A stretch of 31,715 nt of DNA from an uncultured Faecalibacterium sp. Its GTDB lineage: Bacteria; Bacillota; Clostridia; Oscillospirales; Ruminococcaceae. The notes beneath the pieces are model-generated. The model was not told where the DNA came from, searched no databases, and saw only the letters and a list, made by a program, of their open reading frames with translations. A program made the position numbers and the translations under genes. The stretch spans positions 1 to 31,715 of the forward strand of contig CAKSZF010000013.1 of the NCBI GenBank assembly GCA_934525405.1. Direction: 5' to 3'. This document shows, piece after piece, positions 23,308 through 31,715 of the stretch. The stretch's first letter is position 1. Each line of letters opens with the position of its first letter.

Positions 23308-24372
23308 TTACTTATTCTTATACATATCCTGATAGTAGTTCTGGTAGTCGCCGCTGGTGACGTGGTTCATCCACTCCTCGTGGTTCAGGTACCAGTCGAT
23401 GGTCAGCACGATGCCCTTCTCAAAGGGAGTTTCGGGGTACCAGCCCAGATCGTTCTTGATCTTGGTGGGGTCGATGCCGTAGCGGCGGTCGTGACCCAGA
23501 CGGTCGGCGACGTGCTTGATCAGCTCCTCGCTGATGCCCTCGTCCTGCAGACGGTCGTGCAGCTGGTTGATGATGGTCTTGACGATGAAGATGTTGGGGC
23601 GCTCGTTGTGGCCGCCCACGTTGTACACCTCGCCGATCTTGCCGCCGTTGGCCACCATATCAATGGCCTTGCAGTGATCCTCCACATACAGCCAGTCGCG
23701 GATCTGCATACCGTCGCCGTAGACGGGCAGCTGCTTGTGGTGCTTGACGTTGTTGATCATCAGGGGGATCAGCTTCTCCGGGAACTGATAGGGGCCGTAG
23801 TTGTTGGAGCAGCGGGTGATGTTCACCGGCATGCCGTAGGTGTCGTGGAAGGCCATGACGAACATATCGGCGCTGGCCTTGGAGGAGGAGTAGGGGCTGT
23901 GGGGGCACAGGGGGGTGGTCTCCATAAAGAAGCCGTCCGCACCCAGAGCGCCGTACACCTCATCGGTGGACACCTGCAGGTACTTCTTGCCCTCTTTCCA
24001 GGTCTTGGCGTCGGCGTCGTACCATGCTTCCTTGGCACGCTGCAGCAGGTTGACAGTGCCCATCACGTTGCTCTGCACAAAGATCTCGGGGTTCTTGATG
24101 GAGCGGTCCACATGGCTCTCGGCGGCAAAGTTGATGACGTAGTCGAAATCGTACTTTGCAAACAGGCTCTCCACCAGTTCCTTGTCGCAGATGTCGCCCT
24201 GCACGAACACATGGCGGGGGTCGCCCTCCACGTCCTTCAGGTTTTCCAGATTGCCTGCGTAGGTCAGCTTATCCAGATTGACCAGCAGGATCTCCGGGTA
24301 TTTTTTGAGCATATAGTGCACAAAGTTGGAACCGATAAAACCGGCGCAGCCGGTGATCAGATAAGTTTTCAT
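23308..24372 (-). CDS. rfbB: dTDP-glucose 4,6-dehydratase
   Basis: 354 residues, normal for RmlB/RfbB. The NAD-binding motif TGCAGFIGSNF is at 7-17. The dehydratase signature STDEVYG is near residue 125 and the catalytic YxxxK is in YSSSKASAD. The acid/base pair Asp-Glu in STDEVYG fits the dehydratase. It converts dTDP-glucose to dTDP-4-keto-6-deoxyglucose, the second step of dTDP-rhamnose synthesis, in the cytoplasm. GAGGA precedes the ATG. It is the last gene of the rfb operon. Confidence 0.96.
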   Translation of the reverse strand: MKTYLITGCAGFIGSNFVHYMLKKYPEILLVNLDKLTYAGNLENLKDVEGDPRHVFVQGDICDKELVESLFAKYDFDYVINFAAESHVDRSIKNPEIFVQSNVMGTVNLLQRAKEAWYDADAKTWKEGKKYLQVSTDEVYGALGADGFFMETTPLCPHSPYSSSKASADMFVMAFHDTYGMPVNITRCSNNYGPYQFPEKLIPLMINNVKHHKQLPVYGDGMQIRDWLYVEDHCKAIDMVANGGKIGEVYNVGGHNERPNIFIVKTIINQLHDRLQDEGISEELIKHVADRLGHDRRYGIDPTKIKNDLGWYPETPFEKGIVLTIDWYLNHEEWMNHVTSGDYQNYYQDMYKNK

Positions 24373-24392
24373 AGGTCAGTATTCCTCTTTAT

Positions 24393-24863
24393 TTATTTGT
24401 TGTTGTCCCCGGACTGCGGGCGGGCTGCGGCGCGGGCGCGTTCCTCTTCGGCGCAGCAATACTTTGCCACAAGGTAGAGGTTTTTGTTCATGCTGTTCAT
24501 GGTCTTGCCCATGGCCTTGGTGTATGCTTCCAGCCCTTTGTTCATGCTGTGGAGCTCTTCATAGGTGGCTTGGGTGTACCGCGCAAGACCCGCACTTATG
24601 TTGCTGAGCTCCTTGTGGGTGGCCTCGGTATGCTCCACCAGCTCCGCAAAGGCGTACAGCGCCCATGCAAGGAACATTTGCAGCACCCAGAACACCGCGG
24701 CGACCGCCAGCCCCAGCACGATGGCTGAAAACCGGTTGATGGGCTTCAGCATTTCATGGACCGCGCCGCACAGCATGGCTGCAAGCACAAAGGCCAGCAC
24801 ACACTGCACCTTTGCAAGGATCTTTAATATCTTGACAGATCTGCTAAAAATCGCATCAAACAT
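24393..24863 (-). CDS. Membrane protein with two helices and a heptad-like region
   Basis: 156 residues; GAGGA before ATG 24863. Two membrane helices (~residues 18-40 and 45-72) are followed by a hydrophilic segment (~75-130) with a repeated pattern (HKELSNISAGLARYTQATYE, ELHSMNKGLEAYTKAMGK) that suggests a coiled coil, then a charged, Ala/Arg-rich tail. No family was recognised. It lies between rfbD and rfbB in the same direction with short gaps, so it is probably part of the operon, perhaps organising surface polysaccharide enzymes at the membrane. This role is inference only. Confidence 0.75.
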   Translation of the reverse strand: MFDAIFSRSVKILKILAKVQCVLAFVLAAMLCGAVHEMLKPINRFSAIVLGLAVAAVFWVLQMFLAWALYAFAELVEHTEATHKELSNISAGLARYTQATYEELHSMNKGLEAYTKAMGKTMNSMNKNLYLVAKYCCAEEERARAAARPQSGDNNK

Positions 24864-24939
24864 GATACATCCTCAGTTCTTCCGCAGGGGGTGTTTTAAA
24901 AGCTGTTTTTGTAAGCGGGGATGCTTATAAAACGACTTA

Positions 24940-25854
24940 TTACTTCATGCCGTTTTCGCCGTCCCAGTGGGCGAAGAAGCAGGCCAGCGCGTCCTTCCAG
25001 CCGCGGACATCGTTGCCCACGGTGCAGCGCAGCATCCGGTTGTCCAGTGCGCTCCACTTGGGGCGGTCGGCGCTGTCCGGGTGCTTTGCCTTGTACTCCT
25101 CGCTGGTGCAGGGAGACACGGTAGCATCCACACCGGAAAGGCGGATGATCTCGGCAGCAAAATCGTACCACGAGCAGATGCCCTCGCCGGTGCAGTGGTA
25201 CAGGCCGTACTCGTGGGTCACGCACAGCTGCAAGATCTCGTGGGCGAGGTCGGCAGCGTTGGTGGGGTTGCCGCACTGGTCGTTGACCACTTCCAGCTTG
25301 CCGAACTTTTTGCCTGCGTTCACGATGGTCTTGACAAAGTTTTTGCCGTAGTAGCTGTACAGCCACGCGGTGCGCACGATGAAGTGGCGGTGGCAGAACC
25401 GCTCCACATACTTTTCGCCCATGAGCTTGGTAGAGCCGTAGGCGCTGATGGGCCCGGGCAGGGTGGCTTCATCCTGCGGGATGCCGCCGTTCTCCCGGCC
25501 GGAGAACACATAGTCGGTGGAAACGTGCACCAGCCGTGCGCCGGTCTTTTCGGCAGCCTGCGCCAGATTGCGGGGGCCAAGGGCATTTGCCTTAAAGGCA
25601 TCGTCGTGGTGCACCTCGCACCCGTCCACGTTGGTGTAGGCGGCGCAGTTGATGATGATATCCGGGCGGTTGCGCCGCACGAACTCGTCCACCATCTTGT
25701 AGTTGGAGATATCCAGCTCCGGCAGATCCACCGGGATCACCGTAGCGTTGAGCAGCTTTTCGGGGATGGGACCCAGCTCGCTGCGGCCCTCCTGCAGCTG
25801 CTTGAGCAGCTCTGTGCCCAGCTGCCCCTTGCAGCCTGTGACAATGATTTTCAT
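24940..25854 (-). CDS. rfbD: dTDP-4-dehydrorhamnose reductase
   Basis: 304 residues. The NAD(P)-binding motif TGCKGQLGTEL is at 6-16, followed by NCAAYTNVDGCE and the SDR catalytic YGSTKLMGE. HVSTDYVFSG is the conserved strand with the active-site Thr. The enzyme reduces dTDP-4-keto-rhamnose to dTDP-rhamnose. It follows rfbA by 22 bp. Its usual partner, the 3,5-epimerase RmlC, is not next to it. Confidence 0.95.
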   Translation of the reverse strand: MKIIVTGCKGQLGTELLKQLQEGRSELGPIPEKLLNATVIPVDLPELDISNYKMVDEFVRRNRPDIIINCAAYTNVDGCEVHHDDAFKANALGPRNLAQAAEKTGARLVHVSTDYVFSGRENGGIPQDEATLPGPISAYGSTKLMGEKYVERFCHRHFIVRTAWLYSYYGKNFVKTIVNAGKKFGKLEVVNDQCGNPTNAADLAHEILQLCVTHEYGLYHCTGEGICSWYDFAAEIIRLSGVDATVSPCTSEEYKAKHPDSADRPKWSALDNRMLRCTVGNDVRGWKDALACFFAHWDGENGMK

Positions 25855-25876
25855 ACCAATGTGCCTTTCCTTATGC

Positions 25877-26764
25877 TTAGTAGCGCAGCTTGCCGTCGGC
25901 CACGTTCTTCAGATGCTGGCCGTAGGGGCTCTTGCCGTAGCGCTCGGCGCTTTCGAGCAAAGTGTCGCGGTCGATCCAGCCGTACTTGAAAGCGATCTCC
26001 TCCGGTGCGCTGATCTTGATGCCCTGACGCTTTTCGATCATGTGCACAAAGTCGGCAGCCTCCACAAGGCTTTCCATCGTGCCGGTGTCCAGCCATGCAA
26101 AGCCGCGGCCCAGCAGCTGCACATCCAGCTCGTCCTTCTTCAGGTACATATCGTTCAGGGTGGTGATCTCCAGCTCGCCGCGGGCAGAGGGCTTTACCTG
26201 CTTTGCCATCTCCACCACTTCCTTGTTGTAGAAGTACAGGCCGGTGATGGCGTAGTTGGACTTGGGGTGCTGGGGCTTTTCCTCCACACTGAGCACCTTG
26301 CCGTCCTTGTCGAACTCCACGATGCCAAAGCGCTCGGGATCCTGCACATAGTAGCCGAACACGGTGCAGCGGCCCTTGTTCTCTGCATTGGCCGCAGCGC
26401 TCTTGAGCAGCTTGGAGAAGCCGTTGCCGTAGAAAATGTTATCGCCCAGAATCATGGCGCAGCAGTCGTCGCCAATGAACTCCTCGCCCAGAATAAAGGC
26501 CTGTGCCAGACCATCCGGGGAGGGCTGCACCTTATACTGCAGATGGATGCCGTACTGGCTGCCATCGCCCAGCAGCGCCTCAAAGCGGGGCGTATCGGTA
26601 GGGGTAGAGATGATCAGGATATCCTGAATGCCCGCCAGCATAAGGGTGGACAGCGGATAGTAGATCATGGGCTTGTCGTAGACCGGCAGCAGCTGTTTGC
26701 TGGTGACCATGGTCAAAGGATAGAGCCGTGTGCCGGCACCGCCGGCGAGAATAATGCCTTTCAT
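25877..26764 (-). CDS. rfbA: Glucose-1-phosphate thymidylyltransferase
   Basis: 295 residues, the standard length. The nucleotide-binding motif [13 protein letters not shown] is at 6-18, followed by [17 protein letters not shown]. Residues GDNIFYG and [10 protein letters not shown] are typical of RmlA. The enzyme joins glucose-1-phosphate and dTTP to give dTDP-glucose, the first step of dTDP-rhamnose synthesis. AAAAAGGAG precedes the ATG, and the promoter at 26807-26835 lies upstream. It is the first gene of the rfb operon. Confidence 0.97.
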   Translation of the reverse strand: MKGIILAGGAGTRLYPLTMVTSKQLLPVYDKPMIYYPLSTLMLAGIQDILIISTPTDTPRFEALLGDGSQYGIHLQYKVQPSPDGLAQAFILGEEFIGDDCCAMILGDNIFYGNGFSKLLKSAAANAENKGRCTVFGYYVQDPERFGIVEFDKDGKVLSVEEKPQHPKSNYAITGLYFYNKEVVEMAKQVKPSARGELEITTLNDMYLKKDELDVQLLGRGFAWLDTGTMESLVEAADFVHMIEKRQGIKISAPEEIAFKYGWIDRDTLLESAERYGKSPYGQHLKNVADGKLRY

Positions 26765-26806
26765 ACTTGTGCACTCCTTTTTTCTTATAAAAAGATGTGC
26801 AGCTTA

Positions 26807-26835
26807 ATTCAAAGCGGAGCTGCGTCCGCTGTAAA
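26807..26835 (-). promoter_or_regulatory. Promoter of the rfb operon
   Basis: On the - strand TTTACA (26835-26830) and TTGAAT (26812-26807) with a 17-bp spacer. The spacer contains the inverted repeat AGCGGA-N6-TCCGCT. Confidence 0.5.
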
Positions 26836-26922
26836 CAATTTTGGGTCTGCCAAGGCCGCATTTTGCAAAAGACGATAGCAGTACACTTTATTTTACTATG
26901 AAAATACAGAAAAAGCAAGAAA

Positions 26923-26962
26923 GAACGGCTCTTCCAGAAAAAATTCTCTGGCAAAGCCGTTC
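26923..26962 (-). terminator. Intrinsic terminator of the glycosyltransferase operon
   Basis: GAACGGCT and AGCCGTTC (26923-26930 and 26955-26962) form the outer stem and CCAGA/TCTGG the inner one. On the - strand a T-rich tail follows (26922-26909). Confidence 0.8.
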
Positions 26963-26984
26963 CTGTATTTTTCTTTGGCAGCGC

Positions 26985-27917
26985 TCAATCTGCTGCTCCC
27001 GGCTGCAAAAAGTTATTCAGCCATGCCGCAAAGGTGTAGCGGTTTTCCACTGCTTCCGGCAGCGGCTGATACGCCGCCTGCAAAAAAGCAGACAGCTTTT
27101 CCTGCACACCCGGCTCCCAGATAAGGACGTTGCACGGATGATACAGCGGGGTCTCGCGGATCGCAGCGTTGTTTGTAATCAGCTTTTTGTGATAGAACAT
27201 TGCCTCCAGCGCCCGGACCGTAATGCCCACCTGCCGGCTCTGCACCACCTCCACCACAATGTCGCTCTGGATGGTGTGCTGCAAAAACTTTTCGTACGGC
27301 AGTCCTTTTGTCTTGATCCACGCGGCATCCTCTGCCGCATACCGCCGGAGCGGCTCGCTTACAAGACAGAAATCTGCGGCAACGCCCTGCCTGCGCAGCG
27401 CCTCCCTTATTTCCTTCATCATGGGATAGCGTCCCTTATCGACACAGGCCGAAAACGCCGTAAGACCGGCTTTGCCGTCTGCATTTTCCCGGACAGGCAG
27501 GGCCTCCGGCGCAAAATAGAACTGCTCGTTCAGCTTCCAGCCAAACTTTTTTGCATCTACTGCATCAAACGTCCAGTTTTCGCAACGGCGGCGCAGCGGA
27601 GCATTTCCGCGCAGCCATGTGCGATTGGTGATATTCCAGTTCCAGAGCACCAGCTTTGTCCGGCTCGGGTCGATCCGTTTTTTCAGGTACAAAAACAGTG
27701 CCGGTTCCTCAAACAGCACGATCAGCCGATACTGCGCCAGATAACGCGGCGTAAGCTGCCGGAGCTGTAGCGGCCGCAGCACGCTCAGGCCGTATTTTTC
27801 CCGGCGGAAATCGCTGATCGGCAGCACCGTGCAGCCGCATTCCTGCATTTTCCGGTTGTAAAAACGCTCAAATCCATTCGTATCCAGCTTGATCAGCAAA
27901 ACTTCACTCATCTTCAT
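26985..27917 (-). CDS. Glycosyltransferase-like protein (GT-B type, low certainty)
   Basis: 310 residues from ATG 27917, which follows AAGAGG 7 bp upstream. The last ~100 residues contain a pattern common in LPS-type glycosyltransferase-like proteins: KFLQHTIQSDIVVEVVQSR, then VGITVRALEAMFYHKKLITN, then PLYHPCNVLIWE. This corresponds to a sugar-nucleotide-binding loop in a GT-B fold, with the conserved Glu in ALEAMF. The N-terminus is a Rossmann-like region. It has no signal peptide or membrane helix. It is the last gene of a three-gene glycosyltransferase operon, 13 bp after the previous stop. The donor and acceptor are unknown. Confidence 0.65.
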   Translation of the reverse strand: MKMSEVLLIKLDTNGFERFYNRKMQECGCTVLPISDFRREKYGLSVLRPLQLRQLTPRYLAQYRLIVLFEEPALFLYLKKRIDPSRTKLVLWNWNITNRTWLRGNAPLRRRCENWTFDAVDAKKFGWKLNEQFYFAPEALPVRENADGKAGLTAFSACVDKGRYPMMKEIREALRRQGVAADFCLVSEPLRRYAAEDAAWIKTKGLPYEKFLQHTIQSDIVVEVVQSRQVGITVRALEAMFYHKKLITNNAAIRETPLYHPCNVLIWEPGVQEKLSAFLQAAYQPLPEAVENRYTFAAWLNNFLQPGAAD

Positions 27918-27930
27918 GGCAGTACCTCTT

Positions 27931-28722
27931 TTACCACGCAAAGCCCCACTTGGAAAAATAGCGCAGCAGGCTGCGCAGCTGCCACAAAAAGGGCTTCAGG
28001 CTGCGGTGCGCCGCGCGGTGCCATGCGTGGATGGCGGTGTACTGGGGCACCAGATACGCCTTGCCCTGCGTGCGCATCTTCTGGGTCAGGTCGGCGTCCT
28101 CCACATACATGAAGTAGTCCTCGTCAAAGCCGCCCACCGCCTTGAAGGCTGCGGTGTCCACCGCCGAAAAGCTACCAGTGCAGAACTCGATCTCGGTGGG
28201 CTTTGTCAGGTCTTTGTCTGCCATCAGGTAGCGGTCGTTGCACTTTGCCCAGAAGCGCAGACAGGGCAGCTGACGGTAGACCATGGCGCGCACATTACAC
28301 CGGCGCAGTGGCAGCTGCTGGGGCTTGCCGTCCGGGAAGATAAGCCCGGGGCGGGTCATCACCACGCCGGGGTGCGCCGCCATCCAGTCGGCAAGGTCGC
28401 TCAGGGTATCCGCAGTCAGCTGGATATCCGGGTTCAGGATAAAATGCACCCGGCTGTGCAGCAGCGAGAGCACTGTGTTGTGCCCGGTGCCGAAGCCGCC
28501 GTTTTCCAGCCGGCAGAGCACCTGCACCGTCTGCCCCGGGACGGTGCGCAGGGTGCCGTCCTTGGCGGCGGCGGTCAGCTGCTGGCCGCTGCCGTCCGGG
28601 CTGGCGTTATCCACCAGATATAAGGTGAGCGGGTAGCGGCGGGTGCAGTCCAGCACGGTCTGGGCGGCCCTGATGGCCTCCCCAGCACCGTTATACACCA
28701 CGATACAGGCCGAAAGCTCCAT
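27931..28722 (-). CDS. Family 2 glycosyltransferase (rhamnosyltransferase-like)
   Basis: 263 residues from ATG 28722, chosen because AAAGGGG lies just before it; the longer frame adds 20 residues without a ribosome site. GT2 features: CIVVYNG at 6-12, VDNASPDGS near 37, GFGTGHN, FILNPDI (the metal-binding Asp region), FCTGSFSAVDTAAF and GGFDEDYFMYVEDADL. It transfers a sugar from a nucleotide donor at the cytoplasmic side of the membrane. The order and the ED-DADL motif resemble rhamnosyltransferases, consistent with the nearby rfb genes, but the sugar is inferred. Confidence 0.88.
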   Translation of the reverse strand: MELSACIVVYNGAGEAIRAAQTVLDCTRRYPLTLYLVDNASPDGSGQQLTAAAKDGTLRTVPGQTVQVLCRLENGGFGTGHNTVLSLLHSRVHFILNPDIQLTADTLSDLADWMAAHPGVVMTRPGLIFPDGKPQQLPLRRCNVRAMVYRQLPCLRFWAKCNDRYLMADKDLTKPTEIEFCTGSFSAVDTAAFKAVGGFDEDYFMYVEDADLTQKMRTQGKAYLVPQYTAIHAWHRAAHRSLKPFLWQLRSLLRYFSKWGFAW

Positions 28723-28759
28723 CTGCGTTTCCCCTTTCGTTTTATCGTTGGCGGAAGGC

Positions 28760-31174
28760 TCACTCCAGCGGCTTGATGTCAAAGCTGAAGTCCTCCTTCA
28801 TCAGGTCAAAGTTGGGGTTCATGCAGGGGTCGCCCGCAGCCAGCTGCTTTGCCCACCGCTTCTGGAAGCGCTCCACCTCAGAGGCAAAGCGCTTGCGCTT
28901 GGCAGGGCTTTCGTCCAGCCCGCGGCTCTTGCTCTCGTAGTGGTACAGCTGGGCAAAGGGGGTGAACACGTTGGTGTAGCCCGCCTCCCGCACGCGCACG
29001 CAGAAGTCCACATCGTTGAAGGCCACGGCAAAGCTCTCGTCCAGCCCGTTCACCTGCTCGTATACGTCCTTGCGCACCATCAGGCAGGCGGCGGTCACGG
29101 CGTACACGTCCTGCGCATAGACCAGCCGTCCCATATAGCCGGGGTGCCCCACGGGGAAGTTCTTGTGCATGTGCGCCGCCAGCGTCAAAAAGCCGAAGCC
29201 GATGCCCGCGTGCTGGATGGTGTTATCCGGGTAGAGCAGCTTTGCGCCCACGCAGCCCACACGGTCCTGCTGGGCGTACATGACCATCTCCTCCATCCAG
29301 CGGGGAGAGATGACCTCGGTGTCGTTGTTGAGCAGCAGCAGGTACTCGCCGGTGGCAGCCCGTGCGCCGAAGTTATTCAGGGCGCTGTAATTGAAGCCGG
29401 TGCCCTGCCATGTGAGCACATGCAGGGTGTCCGGGTGCTCCTTTTGCAGCTGCTCGTAGCAGCGGAAGGTGGCAGGCTCCTTGCTGTTGTTCTCGATGAT
29501 GATGATCTCAAAATCCGGGTAGGTGGTCTTGCGGTAGATGGACTCCACGCACACCCGCAAATCGCCCGAATGGTCGCAGCTGGGGATCAGCACACTGACC
29601 CGCCCGGGCTTTGTAATGGTGTAATCGGTCTTGTAAAAGCCCGGGGTATTGGGCACCATGGTCACCGCGTCCACCGGCACGCCCATGCGCTCGTAGTGGG
29701 CACGCAGCGCCTTCATGGCTGCTTCCAGACAGTAGGTCTTGGCAGAGATGTTGCTGGCTACGCTTGCCGGGCTGGAACGCCAGTAGTACAGCAGGTGCGG
29801 GATGTGCACGATCTTTTCTGCCTGCTCAGTCAGGCGCAGATAGAGGTCGTAATCCTGACTGCCGTTGAACTCTGCCCGCTCGTCGCCGCCCACCTTTGCC
29901 AGCAGCGCCGCGCTGAACACGCTCAGATGGCAAATATAGTTGTTGGAGCGCAGGTTGTCCAGCATATAATCCGGCTTGAAGTGGTAGACCGTCAGGTGGT
30001 CGATGTTCCCTTCAAAGGTCACTTCGTCCGTGTATACAAAGTCCGCGCCCTGCTTGGCAATGGCTTCTGCCACATACCACAGTGCGCAAGGATGCAAGAT
30101 GTCGTCATGGTCCAGCAGGGCGATATACTCGCCGGTGGCAAGGGCAAAGCCCTGGTTGGTGTTGCCCGCAATGCCCTCGTTGCTGTCCAGTTTCCGGTAG
30201 CGGATGCGGCTGTCGGTGCAGGCACGCTCCTGCACCACAGCGCCCACGTCCGCGTCCTGTCCGGCATCCACCATGCACAGCTCCCAGTTGCGGTAGGTCT
30301 GGTTCTGCACCGAGTCCAGCAGCTCCACCAGAAAATCGTGGGGGGTGTTGTACAGCGGCACCACGATGCTGATGCGCGGTGCAGCAGGCTGGTCTGCGGC
30401 CTGTTTTACCAGCAGCTCTACATCCGCAAAGCGGTCGGCGGGCATGGTCTTGCCCGGGAACAGCTTTTTGTACTCCTTTTTCGCCTTGGCCTGTGCCTTT
30501 ACGCCTGCAAAGCCCACCCGGCGCAGGGTGGCAAAAAAGACGAACAGCGGGAAGGTGCGCCACAGCTGGCGGCACTTGCTTACCAGATACCGCAGCGGCC
30601 AGCTGGCCTTCCAGAAGGTGGAGTTGACCACACTGTTCAAGGTCTTTTCCAAGTCCTGCTCGTGGCTGCGGCTCAGGGAAAGGTCGCTGCGCAGCCGCTC
30701 GAGCTGGGCAGCCTGCTCGGCGGCGGTGCGCTCAGCCAGCAGAGTACGCTCCCGCAAAATGTCCAGCTGCTGCTCGTAGCCATTCTCCAGTTCCGGCAGC
30801 TCCGGGGCGTCCATGCGGCAGAAAAGCGCAGTCAGCTGCTCCTTGCCGTGATCCTTCCACGCAAGCTCCCGGCAGAAGCCCTGTGCCGCAAGCTGCTTTG
30901 CGCAGTCTGCCATCCCGGCGTACTCGCCGCACACCAGCAGCACCTTTTCAGCCTGTACAATGGGCAGGCTGACCCACTGGGGGTCTGCCACTACCAGCAG
31001 CTCCGGGGTGCTTTGCACCACCGTGGTATTCATTTTACAAAAAGCTTTTTCCAGCAGCCCGCTGTCCTCCAGCACCTGTACGCTGCGGGGAGCCAGCTCC
31101 CGCACGACGCGCTGTGCCAGTGCACGGCAGCGCTCGGCGGCCTCCTGATTTTGCTTTTCCTGATCCAACTCCAT
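28760..31174 (-). CDS. Large glycosyltransferase with two tandem GT2 domains
   Basis: 804 residues. Residues ~1-130 are of unknown type, ~135-195 are coiled-coil-like (ERTAAEQAAQLERLRSDLSL), and a basic, aromatic segment follows (FWKASWPLRYLVSKCRQLW). The first GT2 domain starts near 272 (ISIVVPLYNTP) with LLDHDD; the second starts near 530 (VSVLIPSCDHS) with LLNNDTEV and a C-terminal GGxDE-like GLDESFAVAFNDVDFC. Both sets of acidic residues look intact, so both domains may be active, adding two sugars in turn. The likely role is surface polysaccharide or teichoic-type polymer synthesis. It heads the operon; the promoter is at 31244-31272. Confidence 0.9.
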   Translation of the reverse strand: MELDQEKQNQEAAERCRALAQRVVRELAPRSVQVLEDSGLLEKAFCKMNTTVVQSTPELLVVADPQWVSLPIVQAEKVLLVCGEYAGMADCAKQLAAQGFCRELAWKDHGKEQLTALFCRMDAPELPELENGYEQQLDILRERTLLAERTAAEQAAQLERLRSDLSLSRSHEQDLEKTLNSVVNSTFWKASWPLRYLVSKCRQLWRTFPLFVFFATLRRVGFAGVKAQAKAKKEYKKLFPGKTMPADRFADVELLVKQAADQPAAPRISIVVPLYNTPHDFLVELLDSVQNQTYRNWELCMVDAGQDADVGAVVQERACTDSRIRYRKLDSNEGIAGNTNQGFALATGEYIALLDHDDILHPCALWYVAEAIAKQGADFVYTDEVTFEGNIDHLTVYHFKPDYMLDNLRSNNYICHLSVFSAALLAKVGGDERAEFNGSQDYDLYLRLTEQAEKIVHIPHLLYYWRSSPASVASNISAKTYCLEAAMKALRAHYERMGVPVDAVTMVPNTPGFYKTDYTITKPGRVSVLIPSCDHSGDLRVCVESIYRKTTYPDFEIIIIENNSKEPATFRCYEQLQKEHPDTLHVLTWQGTGFNYSALNNFGARAATGEYLLLLNNDTEVISPRWMEEMVMYAQQDRVGCVGAKLLYPDNTIQHAGIGFGFLTLAAHMHKNFPVGHPGYMGRLVYAQDVYAVTAACLMVRKDVYEQVNGLDESFAVAFNDVDFCVRVREAGYTNVFTPFAQLYHYESKSRGLDESPAKRKRFASEVERFQKRWAKQLAAGDPCMNPNFDLMKEDFSFDIKPLE

Positions 31175-31243
31175 GCTGATACTCCAATCCGTGCGTTTTT
31201 TCTACGCAGTTATGTTTCCCGTTCATTTTTCACAAACGGATAT

Positions 31244-31272
31244 AGTATACCAAATCCTGCGGCGTTTGAGAA
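31244..31272 (-). promoter_or_regulatory. Promoter of the glycosyltransferase operon
   Basis: On the - strand TTCTCA (31272-31267) and TATACT (31249-31244) with a 17-bp spacer. It gives a leader of ~60 nt to ATG 31174. Confidence 0.55.
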
Positions 31273-31301
31273 GGTATTTCCAAAATTTCAGTGAAACACG
31301 C

Positions 31302-31715
31302 TCAGCGGAACAGCCCCGCCAGCCAGTCGAACAGCCCGCCGCTGCGGGTGGTGCGGGTACGGATCTGTGCCCCGGTGTAGTAGTGCTGTAGGATCTGCTT
31401 GTAGTTCATGCCCTCCTCGGCGGCGTAACCCACCGCGCCGCACTGGCTCATGCCCACGCCATGACCAAAGCCGTAGTAGGTCATGCAGGGGATGCCGCTG
31501 GCATCTGTGCCGAAATCAAAGCAGTAGCGAGAGGAAACGAACTGGTTGATGTACCGGTAGCTGCGCCCGTTGGACACTAGCGTGTTGTACTGCACAAAGC
31601 CGCCCAGATCCTTGTGGGTAGTGTCGGCGCTCTGGTAAGGCTCGCCGGTGCGGCTGTCGTTGTATTCTATATAGGTATAGTCCTTGCCGATCACCCGGCG
31701 CAGCAGGTTGTGGTA
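31302..31715 (-). CDS. SpoIID/LytB-domain protein, C-terminal part
   Basis: The frame is open to the window edge, so only the last 137 codons are present and the start lies outside. The C-terminal SpoIID signature is clear: GFGHGVGMSQCGAVGYAAEEG followed by YKQILQHYYTGAQI. SpoIID is a lytic transglycosylase that cuts denuded peptidoglycan during spore engulfment; many SpoIID-like proteins in gut Clostridia act elsewhere in the cell wall. The usual Tyr/Trp after GMSQ is Cys here. The protein ends in LFDWLAGLFR, an amphipathic tail. It is read in the same direction as the glycosyltransferases but ends 30 bp before their promoter. Confidence 0.85.
   Translation of the reverse strand, partial: YHNLLRRVIGKDYTYIEYNDSRTGEPYQSADTTHKDLGGFVQYNTLVSNGRSYRYINQFVSSRYCFDFGTDASGIPCMTYYGFGHGVGMSQCGAVGYAAEEGMNYKQILQHYYTGAQIRTRTTRSGGLFDWLAGLFR

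Noticed and set aside
28643..31294. 883-codon reading frame on the + strand opposite the glycosyltransferases
   Set aside because: Same effect of GC bias; the - strand has two full GT2 domains, ribosome sites and a promoter.

Overview
The window looks like chromosomal DNA from a GC-rich Firmicute (Clostridia, Oscillospirales), most likely a Faecalibacterium-type gut anaerobe. The basis is high GC, sigma-A-like promoters with 17-18 bp spacers, strong AGGAGG-type ribosome sites, a SpoIID-like protein, a DUF3793 protein next to a Feo iron system, and many dispersed GC-rich hairpin repeats between operons. The genus is inferred from overall pattern; no ribosomal RNA or tRNA gene was seen.

Layout. 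1-13222 is all on the + strand: the end of a polytopic membrane protein, a short trigger-factor-like isomerase, a ferredoxin-type iron-sulfur protein, a five-gene oligopeptide-type ABC importer (lipoprotein, two permeases, two ATPases), an acyl-CoA synthetase-like ligase and a secreted SGNH hydrolase. 13273-21866 is all on the - strand: a CydDC-type ABC exporter pair, a DtxR-like regulator, an iron(II) uptake operon (feoA-feoA-feoB and a 51-residue Cys-rich FeoB partner) and a DUF3793 protein. 22188-22787 is a lone + strand uridine-kinase-like gene. 23308-31715 is again on the - strand: dTDP-rhamnose precursor genes rfbA, rfbD and rfbB with a membrane coiled-coil protein among them, preceded by a three-gene glycosyltransferase operon and the end of a SpoIID-type gene.

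The most interesting part is the iron block. A 16-bp inverted repeat, GTTAG-N6-CTAAC, recurs at six positions: in front of the DtxR-like gene, in and around the feo promoter, and in front of the DUF3793 gene. The perfect copy sits at the start point of a TTGACA-N18-TACACT promoter whose transcript would run only about 70 nt into a strong intrinsic terminator, before reaching DUF3793. This predicts a small iron-responsive RNA with an unpaired C-rich stretch, a design like FsrA/RyhB-type regulators. This is inference from sequence only.

Two other operons (the ABC importer and the acyl-CoA ligase) also have a good promoter followed by a terminator before the first gene, which suggests attenuated leaders. 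Four intergenic blocks and one fragment contain a family of two-hairpin repeats. The second stem varies in sequence but keeps its pairing, usually around a G-N-N-A loop, so the repeat appears to be selected or propagated as an RNA/DNA fold.
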